The notes under the pieces: generated by a model
Told to the model about the DNA's origin: nothing
Databases searched by the model: none
What the model saw: the letters and a program-made list of their open reading frames with translations, nothing else
Program-made: the position numbers and the translations under genes
NCBI GenBank assembly: GCA_023386865.1
Contig: JAEWIV010000193.1
Location: forward strand, 1 to 27,422
From: Pseudomonadota bacterium
GTDB taxonomy: Bacteria; Pseudomonadota; Alphaproteobacteria; Reyranellales; Reyranellaceae
Reading direction: 5' to 3'
DNA length: 27,422 bases
Shown: one piece after another, positions 1 to 7,023 of the stretch
Layout of the letters: each line of letters opens with the position of its first letter
How positions within the stretch are numbered: position 1 is the stretch's first letter

Positions 1-737
1 GCGGCGATGTGCGCGGCGTGCGCCGCGCGCTTGGCTTCCAGCGCACCGATGTGCTCGGAGACGGTCTTCATGTTCTTGCCCTCCTGGGGCGTCTTGAGTG
101 GTTGGCGATTTCCCGTGACGCCGGGAGGGGTGAGGCGAACGGAGCACACCGCCTTGCGGCCTGACGCGGCCGGCGTGGGTTCGTTCGATTTCGGGAGCGT
201 CGGTTCGGGCACGCCCGCCGCGCGACGCAATTCGCGGTCGATGGATTTGACGGAGGTGATCAGCGCGCCGGCATTGGCCGGGATCGACACTGTCGAAAGC
301 TCGAAGATTTCGATCTCTTGGAAGTCGATGCCGCCGTCGTCGCGGAACGCATACTTGATCGCCTTGAAGCCGATCGAGACTGCGCGGACCAGGCCGGCCT
401 TGATCTCGCCCCATGCCGTGTCGAGGCGATCCTTCAGTGAGCCGGGCTCGGTGATCACCGGGATCTCGGCGTCGAACTCGATGCCCTTGGGCGTCGGCTT
501 GTTCAGCCGGACGGTGCCGATCGGCGACCAGCTGTCGTGCTGGTGGAGCAGCGTCACCGGGTTGGAGAACTTCGCGCCCATGGGATCGATGGTGTCGTTG
601 ACGCGATCCATTTCCGGCGTGGTCGCCCAGCCCGAGAACATACGCCGGCCGGTGTCGACGTCGTCGACGGCCTTGGTGATCGTGACCAGGCTGTAGGCAC
701 GGCTAATCGCCGCGCCCGCGTTCCTTCGGTCGCTCAT
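1..737 (-). CDS. HK97-family prohead protease fused to major capsid protein (5' part; runs off window)
   Basis: The reading frame is open from ATG 737 to the window edge (245 codons seen). The first ~150 residues are a prohead protease (U35-type serine protease that cleaves capsid and scaffold during head maturation): a GWATTPEMDRVNDTIDP segment, the HQHD motif carrying the likely catalytic His, and the conserved VRAVSIGF and ELSTVSIPAN blocks, the first of these containing the likely catalytic Ser. A Pro-rich linker follows. The frame then continues without a stop into KNMKTVSEHIGALEAKRAAH, which resembles the N-terminal delta/scaffold helix of HK97 major capsid proteins. The start has GGGGAGGA about 8 nt upstream. 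It lies 49 nt after the terminase large subunit, a position normally held by the portal gene. The protease call is firm; the capsid fusion is inferred from the last ~25 residues only. Confidence 0.85.
   Translation of the reverse strand, partial: MSDRRNAGAAISRAYSLVTITKAVDDVDTGRRMFSGWATTPEMDRVNDTIDPMGAKFSNPVTLLHQHDSWSPIGTVRLNKPTPKGIEFDAEIPVITEPGSLKDRLDTAWGEIKAGLVRAVSIGFKAIKYAFRDDGGIDFQEIEIFELSTVSIPANAGALITSVKSIDRELRRAAGVPEPTLPKSNEPTPAASGRKAVCSVRLTPPGVTGNRQPLKTPQEGKNMKTVSEHIGALEAKRAAHAAHIA
69..85 (-). promoter_or_regulatory. Internal ribosome binding site and in-frame ATG inside the protease-capsid ORF
   Basis: On the minus strand a full AGGAGGG Shine-Dalgarno core (85-79) lies 7 nt before an in-frame ATG (71-69), codon 223 of the fused ORF. 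It could allow separate translation of the capsid protein (MKTVSEHIGALEAKR...) from the same message that encodes the protease fusion. Confidence 0.55.
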
Positions 738-786
738 GTGCGGGTCCTCCCCGATGTGTGGAAGCGATGGCGACGGGCGAGGCCCG

Positions 787-2502
787 CTAGAGGATGATCA
801 TTTGATGCTGTGGCGGCGGCGGCGTGACGCCGGTGAGCTGGCGGCTCAACGCCATGATCAGCGCGACGGGTCCGTCGATCTTGTTCTCGGCCCGCTCTTT
901 GCGCGGATAGATGTTGTCCTTCGCGTCACGATGGCAGACGACGTTCGACATCATCCACGTCATCACCGGGTCGCCGTTGTGGTGGAAGCGGCGCTGCATG
1001 ATCAGCGCGCCGAGCTCCTTCATCGGCTCTGAGAAGTTGGCGACGGTCTGGCGCACTTCGACCATGGGCACGTCGCGCGCCATCATGTTCTGCGCCATCT
1101 GCGTGGCCTGCCAAGGATCGAAGGCGACCTCGAACGGCTTGAAGCGGCCGGCGTCGTCGAGCAAGTCGGCCTCGATCTGCGAATAGTCGATGGCCTCGCC
1201 GGGCGTCTCGATCAGCAAGCCTTGCTCGCGCCAGCCGGCATATTGCGAGTTGCGGCCGTCGATGATCGCGCGCTCTGGCAGGTAGAACGTGCCGAACGCG
1301 AAGTAGTGCACCTGGCCCTCGATCGGCCGCGTGAACAGCCGCACCTTGGCGGCGATGTCGACCTTGCTCGCGAGATCGAGGCCGACGACGCAGCGCTCGC
1401 CGACGAAGTCGGGCAGCGTCATCGAGCGGTCGAGGCACTTGTGCCAGTAGCCCATGTCGAGCCAGGCGCTGTCGGCATTGACCCACACGTTGAGGTGCTT
1501 GGTCTTGAACGACGATTGCGCCGAGGGAAGCTGCCGCGCCTTGGCCGCCATGCGGGCGATGTGGTCGGCCTCGACAGAGATGCCGTAATTGGGGTTGGCC
1601 TTGCGCCAGCTCACCTCGTCTTGCCAGTCGTCGCCCTGGTCTTCCTCGCTGGCGGCTTCGTCGCGGTCGATCGTGTAGATGACGCCGAACCACGTGTCGT
1701 CGATCGCTGCCCGGTCGAGGATCTTCGTGACGTAGCTGCGCACCTCGAAGCAGACGCCGGCGCGGTCGCTGCCGGCCGTCGTGATGACCGCCATCATCGG
1801 CTGGTCGCGCTTGCCCATGGCGGTCTCGCACACGTCGTAGACGGCGCGCGACTTGTGGGCGTGCAGCTCGTCGATGGCGACGAAGTGAATGTTGAGACCT
1901 TCAAGGCTGTCCTCGTCCGACGCCAGCGGCTTGAAGGTCGATGCCGTGGCCTCCTGATAGATCGCGTGCTTCTCGACCTTGACGCCGAGCGAGCGGCGCA
2001 GGGCCGGCAGCTTGTCGGCCATGCGGCGCGCGCTGTCGAAGACGATGCGCGCCTGATCGCGGGTGACGGCGGCGGAGTAGACCTCGGCGCCGGCCTCGTT
2101 ATCGGCGGCGAGCGCGTAGAGGCAGAGACCCGAGAGCAGGAGCGACTTGCCGTTGCCGCGTGGCACCTCGAGATAGATCGTCCGAAACCGTCGCCGGCCT
2201 TTGCGCGGGCCAGCCTTGTGCAGCCAGCCATAGGCCGTCGTCAGGAAGAAGCATTCCCACGGCTCCAGGTGGATGCGCTGGTTATCGCGGGCGAGCGGCC
2301 CCTTGATGTGGGGCAGGTTTTCGAGGAAGCGGCAGACGCGCTCGGCCGTCTTGATGTCGAAGCGATAGGCAAAGGTCGCGAGCTTGGCGGCTTCGAGATC
2401 GCGAAGCTGGCGCTCACAGGCCAGGCGGACCCAACGGCAAGCCGGGATGCGGCCGGCGAGCACGTCCCGGCAGTAGCGGCGAGCCTCGGCGACATACGTC
2501 AT
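787..2502 (-). CDS. Phage terminase large subunit (Terminase_1 / HK97-type)
   Basis: 571 residues, full length for the family. This is the ATPase-nuclease motor that cuts concatemers and packages DNA into proheads. ATPase part: Walker A-like VPRGNGKS at 113-120 and Walker B HFVAIDE at 206-212, followed by a coupling-type TTAGSD at 241-246. Nuclease part (RNase H fold): the acidic residues are probably D376 in VVGLDLAS, D462 in FDPWQATQ, and D543 in the KIDGPVALIMA motif near the C terminus. Its ATG overlaps the TGA of the small subunit gene (ATGA), so the two are translationally coupled. No portal gene follows before the protease gene. Confidence 0.95.
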   Translation of the reverse strand: MTYVAEARRYCRDVLAGRIPACRWVRLACERQLRDLEAAKLATFAYRFDIKTAERVCRFLENLPHIKGPLARDNQRIHLEPWECFFLTTAYGWLHKAGPRKGRRRFRTIYLEVPRGNGKSLLLSGLCLYALAADNEAGAEVYSAAVTRDQARIVFDSARRMADKLPALRRSLGVKVEKHAIYQEATASTFKPLASDEDSLEGLNIHFVAIDELHAHKSRAVYDVCETAMGKRDQPMMAVITTAGSDRAGVCFEVRSYVTKILDRAAIDDTWFGVIYTIDRDEAASEEDQGDDWQDEVSWRKANPNYGISVEADHIARMAAKARQLPSAQSSFKTKHLNVWVNADSAWLDMGYWHKCLDRSMTLPDFVGERCVVGLDLASKVDIAAKVRLFTRPIEGQVHYFAFGTFYLPERAIIDGRNSQYAGWREQGLLIETPGEAIDYSQIEADLLDDAGRFKPFEVAFDPWQATQMAQNMMARDVPMVEVRQTVANFSEPMKELGALIMQRRFHHNGDPVMTWMMSNVVCHRDAKDNIYPRKERAENKIDGPVALIMALSRQLTGVTPPPPQHQMIIL

Positions 2503-2966
2503 CGAAATTCATCGAATACGCTTTCGTCGTCGGCCGCGTGGCCCACGTCGATGCGGGTCCGCGAGCTCGGGGTGAAGCCCATCTCGGCAGCGGCGCGCAG
2601 CATGATGAGCGCTTGGCGGTTCATGATCGAAAGCGCGGGGTGCTGGTAGACCTCGCCGCTACGCTGCGATTGCACGATCGTCGCGGTGCGCGCGACCTTG
2701 TTGGCGGCATCGGAGTGCGCCCACGCCGCGGTTGCCCAGACGGCGAGCGTGCGCTTGTCGAGTCGCTTGAGCAGGCCAGGCGGCGCGTCGGCGATGGCCT
2801 CGTTCCAGAACGGCACCGCCTGGGGCACCAGGTCGGCGGGCGGCTCGAACAAATCGCCCACTGGCCTGGGCTGCTTGCGGTCCTTGGGAATGGTGCCGCG
2901 CGTGCCGTCGAGAACGCGCAGGTGCGTTGGCTTTGGTTTCCGTCCTCGCATCGTTCGATCTAACAC
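2499..2966 (-). CDS. Phage terminase small subunit (P27 family)
   Basis: 155 residues from GTG 2966, or 150 from ATG 2951 (MRGRKPKPTHLRVLDGTRG). The RGRKPKPTHLRVLDGT start, the VPFWNEAIADAPPGLLKRLDKRTLAVWA block and the C-terminal helix ending in EMGFTPSSRTRI are typical of P27-type small terminases, which recognise pac/cos DNA and recruit the large subunit. Neither start has a strong Shine-Dalgarno. The more conserved N terminus begins at 2951. A predicted repressor operator lies 17 nt upstream of the GTG (2983-2997), which suggests direct repression of the packaging and head operon in the lysogen. Confidence 0.9.
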   Translation of the reverse strand: MLDRTMRGRKPKPTHLRVLDGTRGTIPKDRKQPRPVGDLFEPPADLVPQAVPFWNEAIADAPPGLLKRLDKRTLAVWATAAWAHSDAANKVARTATIVQSQRSGEVYQHPALSIMNRQALIMLRAAAEMGFTPSSRTRIDVGHAADDESVFDEFR

Positions 2967-2982
2967 TGGCGATCAATCAATG

Positions 2983-2997
2983 TCCACACGCCGTGTA
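2983..2997. promoter_or_regulatory. Predicted repressor operator (TCCAC-ACGCC-GTGTA)
   Basis: Exact match to TMMAC-N5-GTKTA. It lies in the divergent region between the terminase operon (minus) and the first island gene (plus), nearer the terminase start. Confidence 0.75.
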
Positions 2998-3047
2998 CTA
3001 TGTCATGCACGGGGGCTCGAAAAGCGGCACAGCCACAAATTCCAATA

Positions 3048-3062
3048 TACACAGCATGTTTA
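3048..3062. promoter_or_regulatory. Predicted repressor operator (TACAC-AGCAT-GTTTA)
   Basis: Exact consensus match. Its right half overlaps the -35 box (3059-3064) of the predicted plus-strand promoter, so binding should block RNA polymerase. Confidence 0.8.
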
Positions 3063-3087
3063 CACTCGCTCTCATTTCTGCTAACTT
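3059..3087 (+). promoter_or_regulatory. Predicted sigma70-type promoter for the island's first cassette
   Basis: TTTACA (3059-3064), 17-bp spacer, TAACTT (3082-3087). The -10 and the following pyrimidine-rich stretch closely resemble the promoter at 11436-11464, which has the same -10 hexamer and spacer length. Transcription would start near 3094, giving a leader of about 75 nt before the ATG at 3171. Confidence 0.6.
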
Positions 3088-3158
3088 TTTCTCACCGCCC
3101 GCCATTCCATTCGTGTCGGTCGGCCCCGCGAAAGCGGTGCGCTCTTTGAAAAGTAAAA

Positions 3159-3170
3159 AAGGACCTACCA
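3159..3170 (+). promoter_or_regulatory. Conserved leader AAGGACCTACCA directly before ATG
   Basis: Shine-Dalgarno core AAGGA followed by the spacer CCTACCA, then ATG at 3171. The same 12 bases recur before other plus-strand island genes. Confidence 0.8.
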
Positions 3171-3419
3171 ATGCAAACGACGTCGTTTCCCCTCGGCGCG
3201 CGGGTGCGCCACTCGCGCGCGTTCATCGAGGCGTTTTTGGAGCCAGCTCCTACGGGCTGGCTGCCGGACGCCGAGGATCGGGCCTTCATCGAGATCGCCA
3301 GCGGGATCGTATGCGGGCAGGACCCCAGCGGCGCTTATCGCGTCGCCTGGGATTACTTCAGCCCCGACGCTGAAGCCGATTGGACGCTCACCGAGGCGGA
3401 GGACATTGAACTGATCTAG
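3171..3419 (+). CDS. Hypothetical phage protein, 82 aa
   Basis: 82-residue acidic protein (C terminus TEAEDIELI) that I do not recognise. ATG 3171 is fixed by the conserved AAGGACCTACCA leader. It is the first gene after the operator-controlled promoter at 3059-3087 and is followed by a strong rho-independent-type hairpin at 3437-3459, so it could be expressed as a single cistron. No signal peptide, membrane segment or cysteine cluster is seen. Confidence 0.7.
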   Translation: MQTTSFPLGARVRHSRAFIEAFLEPAPTGWLPDAEDRAFIEIASGIVCGQDPSGAYRVAWDYFSPDAEADWTLTEAEDIELI

Positions 3420-3436
3420 CGAATGGAACCGAAGCG

Positions 3437-3466
3437 AGGGCGGCCGTGGTGGCCGCCCTTCGTGTT
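3437..3466 (+). terminator. Rho-independent terminator
   Basis: Perfect 9-bp GC-rich stem AGGGCGGCC / GGCCGCCCT (3437-3445 and 3451-3459), 5-nt loop, followed by TCGTGTTTT. It sits between the 82-aa gene and the next cassette, which has its own conserved leader but no obvious promoter. Confidence 0.75.
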
Positions 3467-3482
3467 TTCGCTTCCGACGAAG

Positions 3483-3494
3483 AAGGACCTACCA
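3483..3494 (+). promoter_or_regulatory. Conserved leader AAGGACCTACCA before the DUF6011-like gene
   Basis: Identical 12 bases, here followed by AG and then ATG at 3497, so the spacing is 2 nt longer than at 3171. Confidence 0.75.
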
Positions 3495-3496
3495 AG

Positions 3497-4174
3497 ATGA
3501 AAACGATCAACGTCGAGAATGCGCCACTGCCGCAGGTAGTGGCTTTGATCAAAGACCGCATGGACGAGCTGCCGTCGAAGGATCGGCCGTTCGCCTATTC
3601 GCTGGTCGGCGCGTCCGAAGGGCCGCGCGGTCTCAGCGAGAAGCAGGCGATGTGGGCGCGCAAAATGGCGAACCGCATCGTCTACCCGCAGGCCGAACCG
3701 CAGCCGGTGGCCGTCGGCGATATCAGCGGCATCATCGCCCTGTTCGACAAGGCGCGGGCGTCGGGCCTCCAGTGGCCCAAGCTGCGCGCCATCATGGAAG
3801 ACGAAACCGTGCTCACGCTGCGTGTTGCCGGCGACAAGTCGAAGCACGTCGGCCAGATCATAGTGACCAGCGGCAAGCAGGAGAACCGTCTGTACTACGG
3901 GCGGATCGATCAGGCGGGGACATTCCACCCGTCGCAGCAGCCGAACGCCAAGGCGCTCGGCCTGTGCCTGCCGACACTCAAAGCACTGGCGACCGATCCG
4001 GCCGCAGCGGGTGCCGCCTACGGTCGGCGCACCGGGCATTGCGCGTTCTGCGCGCTGCCGCTCGATGACGGGCGCAGCGTCGAGGTCGGCTATGGCCCGG
4101 TGTGCGCCGAGAAGTGGGGCCTGCCGTGGGGCGAGAAGCCCAAGGCCAAGGCGAAGCGCGCGGCGAAGCGATGA
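3497..4174 (+). CDS. Phage protein with C-terminal DUF6011-like zinc ribbon
   Basis: 225 residues from ATG 3497; the frame is open further upstream, but this ATG carries the conserved leader. The C-terminal part contains CAFC (about residues 186-189) and, after a short basic loop, GYGPVCAEKWG. This Cys-x2-Cys plus GxGPVC pattern is that of DUF6011-type zinc ribbons of phages and plasmids. The N-terminal 170 residues include LSEKQAMWARKMANRIV, also seen in such phage proteins. It ends in a Lys/Ala-rich basic tail suited to nucleic-acid contact. Its stop overlaps the next ATG (ATGA). Molecular function is unknown. Confidence 0.8.
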   Translation: MKTINVENAPLPQVVALIKDRMDELPSKDRPFAYSLVGASEGPRGLSEKQAMWARKMANRIVYPQAEPQPVAVGDISGIIALFDKARASGLQWPKLRAIMEDETVLTLRVAGDKSKHVGQIIVTSGKQENRLYYGRIDQAGTFHPSQQPNAKALGLCLPTLKALATDPAAAGAAYGRRTGHCAFCALPLDDGRSVEVGYGPVCAEKWGLPWGEKPKAKAKRAAKR

Positions 4175-4497
4175 TCAAAGCCGAGCGGATCGCGGCGCTG
4201 AACGATCACCTACGATGGTCGTTCAGCGGCGGCAAGGTGATGCTCACCGCGAGCGTTGCCGCGCTGTCGGACAGCGAGCAGGCCTGCATCCTGATGGCCG
4301 CTCGCCAGTTCGACGACTTCAACGAAGAGAACGACCCGAACGGCGAGCACGATTGCGCGCTGTTCGAGGCGGCCGGGCACAGCTGCATGTTCAAGATCGA
4401 CTACTACGATCCGAACTTGCGGTGTGGCTCAGACGATCCGGCCGATCCAGCAAAGACAACGCGGGTGCTGACGATAATGCTCGCGTCCGATTACTGA
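4171..4497 (+). CDS. DUF3768 family protein
   Basis: 108 residues. The blocks FDDFNEENDPNGEHDCA, FKIDYYDPNL, GSDDPADPAKTTRVLTIML are the signature of DUF3768, a small family common in alphaproteobacterial plasmids and phages with no established function. Full length for the family. The ATG overlaps the preceding stop, so it is coupled to the DUF6011-like gene. A hairpin terminator follows. Confidence 0.9.
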   Translation: MIKAERIAALNDHLRWSFSGGKVMLTASVAALSDSEQACILMAARQFDDFNEENDPNGEHDCALFEAAGHSCMFKIDYYDPNLRCGSDDPADPAKTTRVLTIMLASDY

Positions 4498-4510
4498 CGA
4501 CGCATAGCAA

Positions 4511-4534
4511 GAGGGGCGGGTGCGCTCGCCCCTC
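4511..4534 (+). terminator. Hairpin terminator after the DUF3768 gene
   Basis: Stem GAGGGGCG / CGCCCCTC (4511-4518 and 4527-4534), extended by a G-T and a G-C pair to a TGCG tetraloop. No long U tract follows, so it may be an RNA-stability or attenuator hairpin. Confidence 0.55.
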
Positions 4535-4589
4535 GTCTATGCGCCACGCGCAGAACGCCAGCCAGAAAGGTTGGCGGCAACAACGAGAG

Positions 4590-4601
4590 AAGGACCTACC
4601 A
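4590..4601 (+). promoter_or_regulatory. Conserved leader AAGGACCTACCA before the lipoprotein gene
   Basis: Same 12 bases with ATG immediately after, at 4602. No promoter-like boxes are evident between the upstream hairpin and this leader. Confidence 0.8.
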
Positions 4602-4967
4602 ATGTTGACGACGACGAGAGCGGCCGTGTTGGCCGTGGCGATGATGACCGCAGCGTGCGCGGGCCGGGCGCCCCAGCCTGTCCCGGTCGTGAAGGCCGAC
4701 GACGCCCAGTTGAACTGCACCGCGATCGAAACCGAGGTGCAGTCGAACGACAGCAAGATCAAGGAGCTCGGCCGTGAGAGCGGCGCCAAAGTCGCGCAGA
4801 ACGTGGCCGCGGGTGTAGCCGGTCTGATCATCTGGCCGCTGTGGTTCGCCATGGATTTTCAGGGAGCAGCCGACAAGGAGACCGTCGCCCTGCAACAGCG
4901 CCAAGCGTACCTCGCGACGCTGGCGAAGGAGAAGGGCTGCGCAATCCCGGAGCGGGCGGCCCAGTAA
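4602..4967 (+). CDS. Small lipoprotein (signal peptide with lipobox)
   Basis: 121 residues. The N terminus MLTTTRAAVLAVAMMTAAC has a short charged start, a hydrophobic core and a TAAC lipobox, so it should be lipidated at Cys19 and anchored in the cell envelope. The remainder (LNCTAIETEVQSND, VAQNVAAGVAGLI, ALQQRQAYLATLAKEKGC) resembles a small lipoprotein type widespread in proteobacteria, with a Gly-rich membrane-like segment near residues 66-85. In a prophage it is a candidate lysogenic-conversion or surface gene, but nothing shows its role. Start fixed by the conserved leader. Confidence 0.8.
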   Translation: MLTTTRAAVLAVAMMTAACAGRAPQPVPVVKADDAQLNCTAIETEVQSNDSKIKELGRESGAKVAQNVAAGVAGLIIWPLWFAMDFQGAADKETVALQQRQAYLATLAKEKGCAIPERAAQ

Positions 4968-4982
4968 AGCAACCGACAACGG

Positions 4983-4994
4983 AAGGACCTACCA
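4983..4994 (+). promoter_or_regulatory. Conserved leader AAGGACCTACCA before the clamp-like gene
   Basis: Same 12 bases, then one extra A, then ATG at 4996. Confidence 0.8.
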
Positions 4995-4995
4995 A

Positions 4996-6336
4996 ATGAC
5001 AACGACCAACGTTAACGGCGCGGGCGCGCCGATCGCCAAGCCGACCGTCGTCATCGCGATCAAGGACGACGCCGTCGCCGCGCTTAAGCAGCTCGGTTAC
5101 GGCGAGAAGCTGGCGCGCGATGCGGTGGAGCGCACGACGCGAGACCTCGCGCCCGATGCGCCGCTCGATGCGGTGATCAAGGCGAGCCTCCAGCACCTGG
5201 GGGCGAAGTCTTCGACGCCGCCGAAGAACGGGCCGAACCCGCAGCCGATGAAGGCGCTGCCCGCGCCGAAGGCACCGAAGCCGGAGAAGCCCAAGCCGGT
5301 GAAGGTCGGCAAGATGGAGGGCATCAGCATCGACGGCCGATACTTGCTAGCCGCGGTGATGTGCGCCGCCGACGACGAGACGCGCTACTACCTAAACGGT
5401 GTGTTTATCCATCGCACGGCCGACCGCTTCGTGCGGGTGGTCGCGACGGACGGCCATCGTTGCATCATCGCGAACCTCTATCGCGAGGACGAGAAGAAGC
5501 CCGGGCCGAAGTGGCTCGACCAGGGCATCATCGTCCCGAGCGACGGCCTGGCCGCGCGGGTCAAGCTGATCGAGAAGGAGCAGAAGGACAGCGGCCTCGG
5601 CGTGCAAATCCTCTTCGGCGAGAACCAGCCGCGCGTCGAGATCGCCGACGCTATGGGCATCAACGTCTTTCGCGTGAAGCCGGTAGACGGGACGTTCCCT
5701 GACTACGAGCGGGTGACCACCGCGGGCTGGTCGGGCATGAGCGTTGACCGCGCCGACTGGAAGCCGACCGGGTTCAACCCGGCCTATCTCAAGGCGGTTG
5801 GCGAGATAGCCAAGCGCCTCGATCCTGAGACGGCGGTGCAGTGCTACGACTACGCCGCGCCGGATGGCGGAGCGCAGCCGGTGTTGTTCACCTTCGAGAA
5901 GGTGCCCAACGTCGTGCTGTTCCTGATGCCGACGCGCGTCGAGCACAAGATGGGCGCAGCGACGCGGCTTCTTTTGGCGCCGGCGGTGAAAGGCAGCATC
6001 GCCGCCCTCAAGGCGCACGAGACCCGCAACCGCGAAGCGGCCAAGGATCTCAAGGGCGCGGAGAAGGAGGCCGCGCTCGCCAAGGCCGACGAGTTCGCCA
6101 AGCGCATCAAGGCGGTGCTCGAGAATACCGGCTCTGGCGCGAAGCAGCTGGAAGCGCCGAAGGCACTGGAGAAGGCCGCCGAGCCGCCGAAGGCACCGGA
6201 GCCGCCCAAGCCCCAGGTGCCGCCGAAGATCGCCGAAGCGGCGAAGCCGTTGACGCCCATTCTCGACAAGGCGGCGAAGCGCACCGTCGTCGGCAATGGC
6301 GGCAAGAAGCCGGTCGCGAAGAAGGCCCGGCGATGA
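4996..6336 (+). CDS. RuvA domain III-like / beta sliding clamp-like fusion protein
   Basis: 446 residues. Residues ~22-68 (IKDDAVAALKQLGYGEKLAR ... VIKASLQHL) match the C-terminal RuvB-contacting domain of RuvA. A Pro/Lys/Ala linker (~72-106) follows. Residues ~107-242 match domain 2 of the bacterial DNA polymerase III beta clamp: YYLNGVF (131-137), VATDGHR (149-155), IIVP (178-181), PVDGTFPDYERV (229-240). Residues ~250-315 resemble domain 3, ending FLMPTRV. Clamp domain 1 appears to be missing. A helical Lys/Ala/Glu stretch and a Pro/Ala/Lys basic tail complete the protein. The RadC-like gene overlaps its stop (ATGA). A perfect operator copy lies inside at 5393-5407. Clamp homology is clear; the RuvA-like part is a shorter but good match. 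Confidence 0.8.
   Translation: MTTTNVNGAGAPIAKPTVVIAIKDDAVAALKQLGYGEKLARDAVERTTRDLAPDAPLDAVIKASLQHLGAKSSTPPKNGPNPQPMKALPAPKAPKPEKPKPVKVGKMEGISIDGRYLLAAVMCAADDETRYYLNGVFIHRTADRFVRVVATDGHRCIIANLYREDEKKPGPKWLDQGIIVPSDGLAARVKLIEKEQKDSGLGVQILFGENQPRVEIADAMGINVFRVKPVDGTFPDYERVTTAGWSGMSVDRADWKPTGFNPAYLKAVGEIAKRLDPETAVQCYDYAAPDGGAQPVLFTFEKVPNVVLFLMPTRVEHKMGAATRLLLAPAVKGSIAALKAHETRNREAAKDLKGAEKEAALAKADEFAKRIKAVLENTGSGAKQLEAPKALEKAAEPPKAPEPPKPQVPPKIAEAAKPLTPILDKAAKRTVVGNGGKKPVAKKARR
5393..5407. promoter_or_regulatory. Intragenic copy of the repressor operator (TAAAC-GGTGT-GTTTA)
   Basis: Perfectly symmetric half-sites in the middle of the clamp-like gene, over the codons for the YYLNGVF motif. It is far from any visible promoter. 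It may act as a roadblock (stoperator-like) or be incidental. Confidence 0.5.
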
Positions 6337-6971
6337 ACCTGTCGGATCAGGCCCGTCGCTTCGGTGCGCTCGTCATGACCGACGCCGGCGTCCTCGAACT
6401 GCTCCTCGCCTTCGCAGGCGAGGGGCAGCCCGCCCCGCTGGCCAAGGTCGCGCTCGAGCGCTTCGGCTCACTGGCCGAAGCGTTGGCAGCCGACGCGACT
6501 GCTCTCGGCGATGTCGGCATCGACGCCGATAGCACGACGCTGTTCGCCGTCGTGCGCGAGGCCGCTTCACGGCTGGGCGCTCGCGGCGTGCGCGAGCGGC
6601 CGGTGCTGACGAACTGGCAACAGCTCATCGACTATTGTCACGTCGCAATGGCCCGCGATCAGGTCGAGCAATTCCGCGTGCTGTATCTCGATCGCAAGAA
6701 CTGCCTGCTGGCCGATGAAGTCCAGCACGGCACGGTCGACCATGTTCCGGTCTATCCGCGCGAGGTCGTGCGGCGGGCGCTGACGCACAACGCGTCCGCC
6801 CTGATCCTGCTGCACAATCATCCGTCTGGCGAACCCAAGCCTTCGCGAGACGATATCGAAATGACACGCCAAGTGAAGTCGGCCGCCGAAACGCTCGGCA
6901 TCACCTTGCACGATCACGTGATCATCGGGCGCAGCGGACACGCATCGTTCCGCTCGCTGGGATTGCTCTAG
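6333..6971 (+). CDS. RadC-like JAB/MPN domain protein
   Basis: 212 residues with the RadC (UPF0758) architecture: a divergent N-terminal helix-hairpin-helix-like part (1-80), then the MPN/JAMM domain with EQFRVLYLDRKN (112-123), the metal motif HNHPSGEPKPSRDD (H161, H163, D174) and a final DHVIIG. Such proteins are annotated as DNA repair proteins and are common on phages and genomic islands; their catalytic role is unsettled. The ATG overlaps the stop of the clamp-like gene, so both are co-translated, which suggests a shared job in phage DNA replication or repair. Hairpin 6982-7013 follows. Confidence 0.9.
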   Translation: MNLSDQARRFGALVMTDAGVLELLLAFAGEGQPAPLAKVALERFGSLAEALAADATALGDVGIDADSTTLFAVVREAASRLGARGVRERPVLTNWQQLIDYCHVAMARDQVEQFRVLYLDRKNCLLADEVQHGTVDHVPVYPREVVRRALTHNASALILLHNHPSGEPKPSRDDIEMTRQVKSAAETLGITLHDHVIIGRSGHASFRSLGLL

Positions 6972-6981
6972 GCGAAAAGAT

Positions 6982-7013
6982 GGGCCGCCGGTCTCTGATC
7001 TTTCCGGCGGCCC
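6982..7013 (+). terminator. Hairpin terminator after the radC-like gene
   Basis: 10-bp perfect stem GGGCCGCCGG / CCGGCGGCCC (6982-6991 and 7004-7013) with a 12-nt pyrimidine-rich loop. No U tract follows. Confidence 0.55.
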
Positions 7014-7023
7014 GAGGTTGTGT

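Noticed and set aside
1222..2649. Long open frame (475 codons) on the plus strand
   Set aside because: It is the antisense shadow of the terminase large subunit gene in GC-rich DNA; its sequence is Arg/Ala/Asp-biased without any domain.
3446..3496. Upstream extension of the DUF6011-like gene
   Set aside because: It would start within the terminator stem and before the conserved leader; ATG 3497 is better supported.
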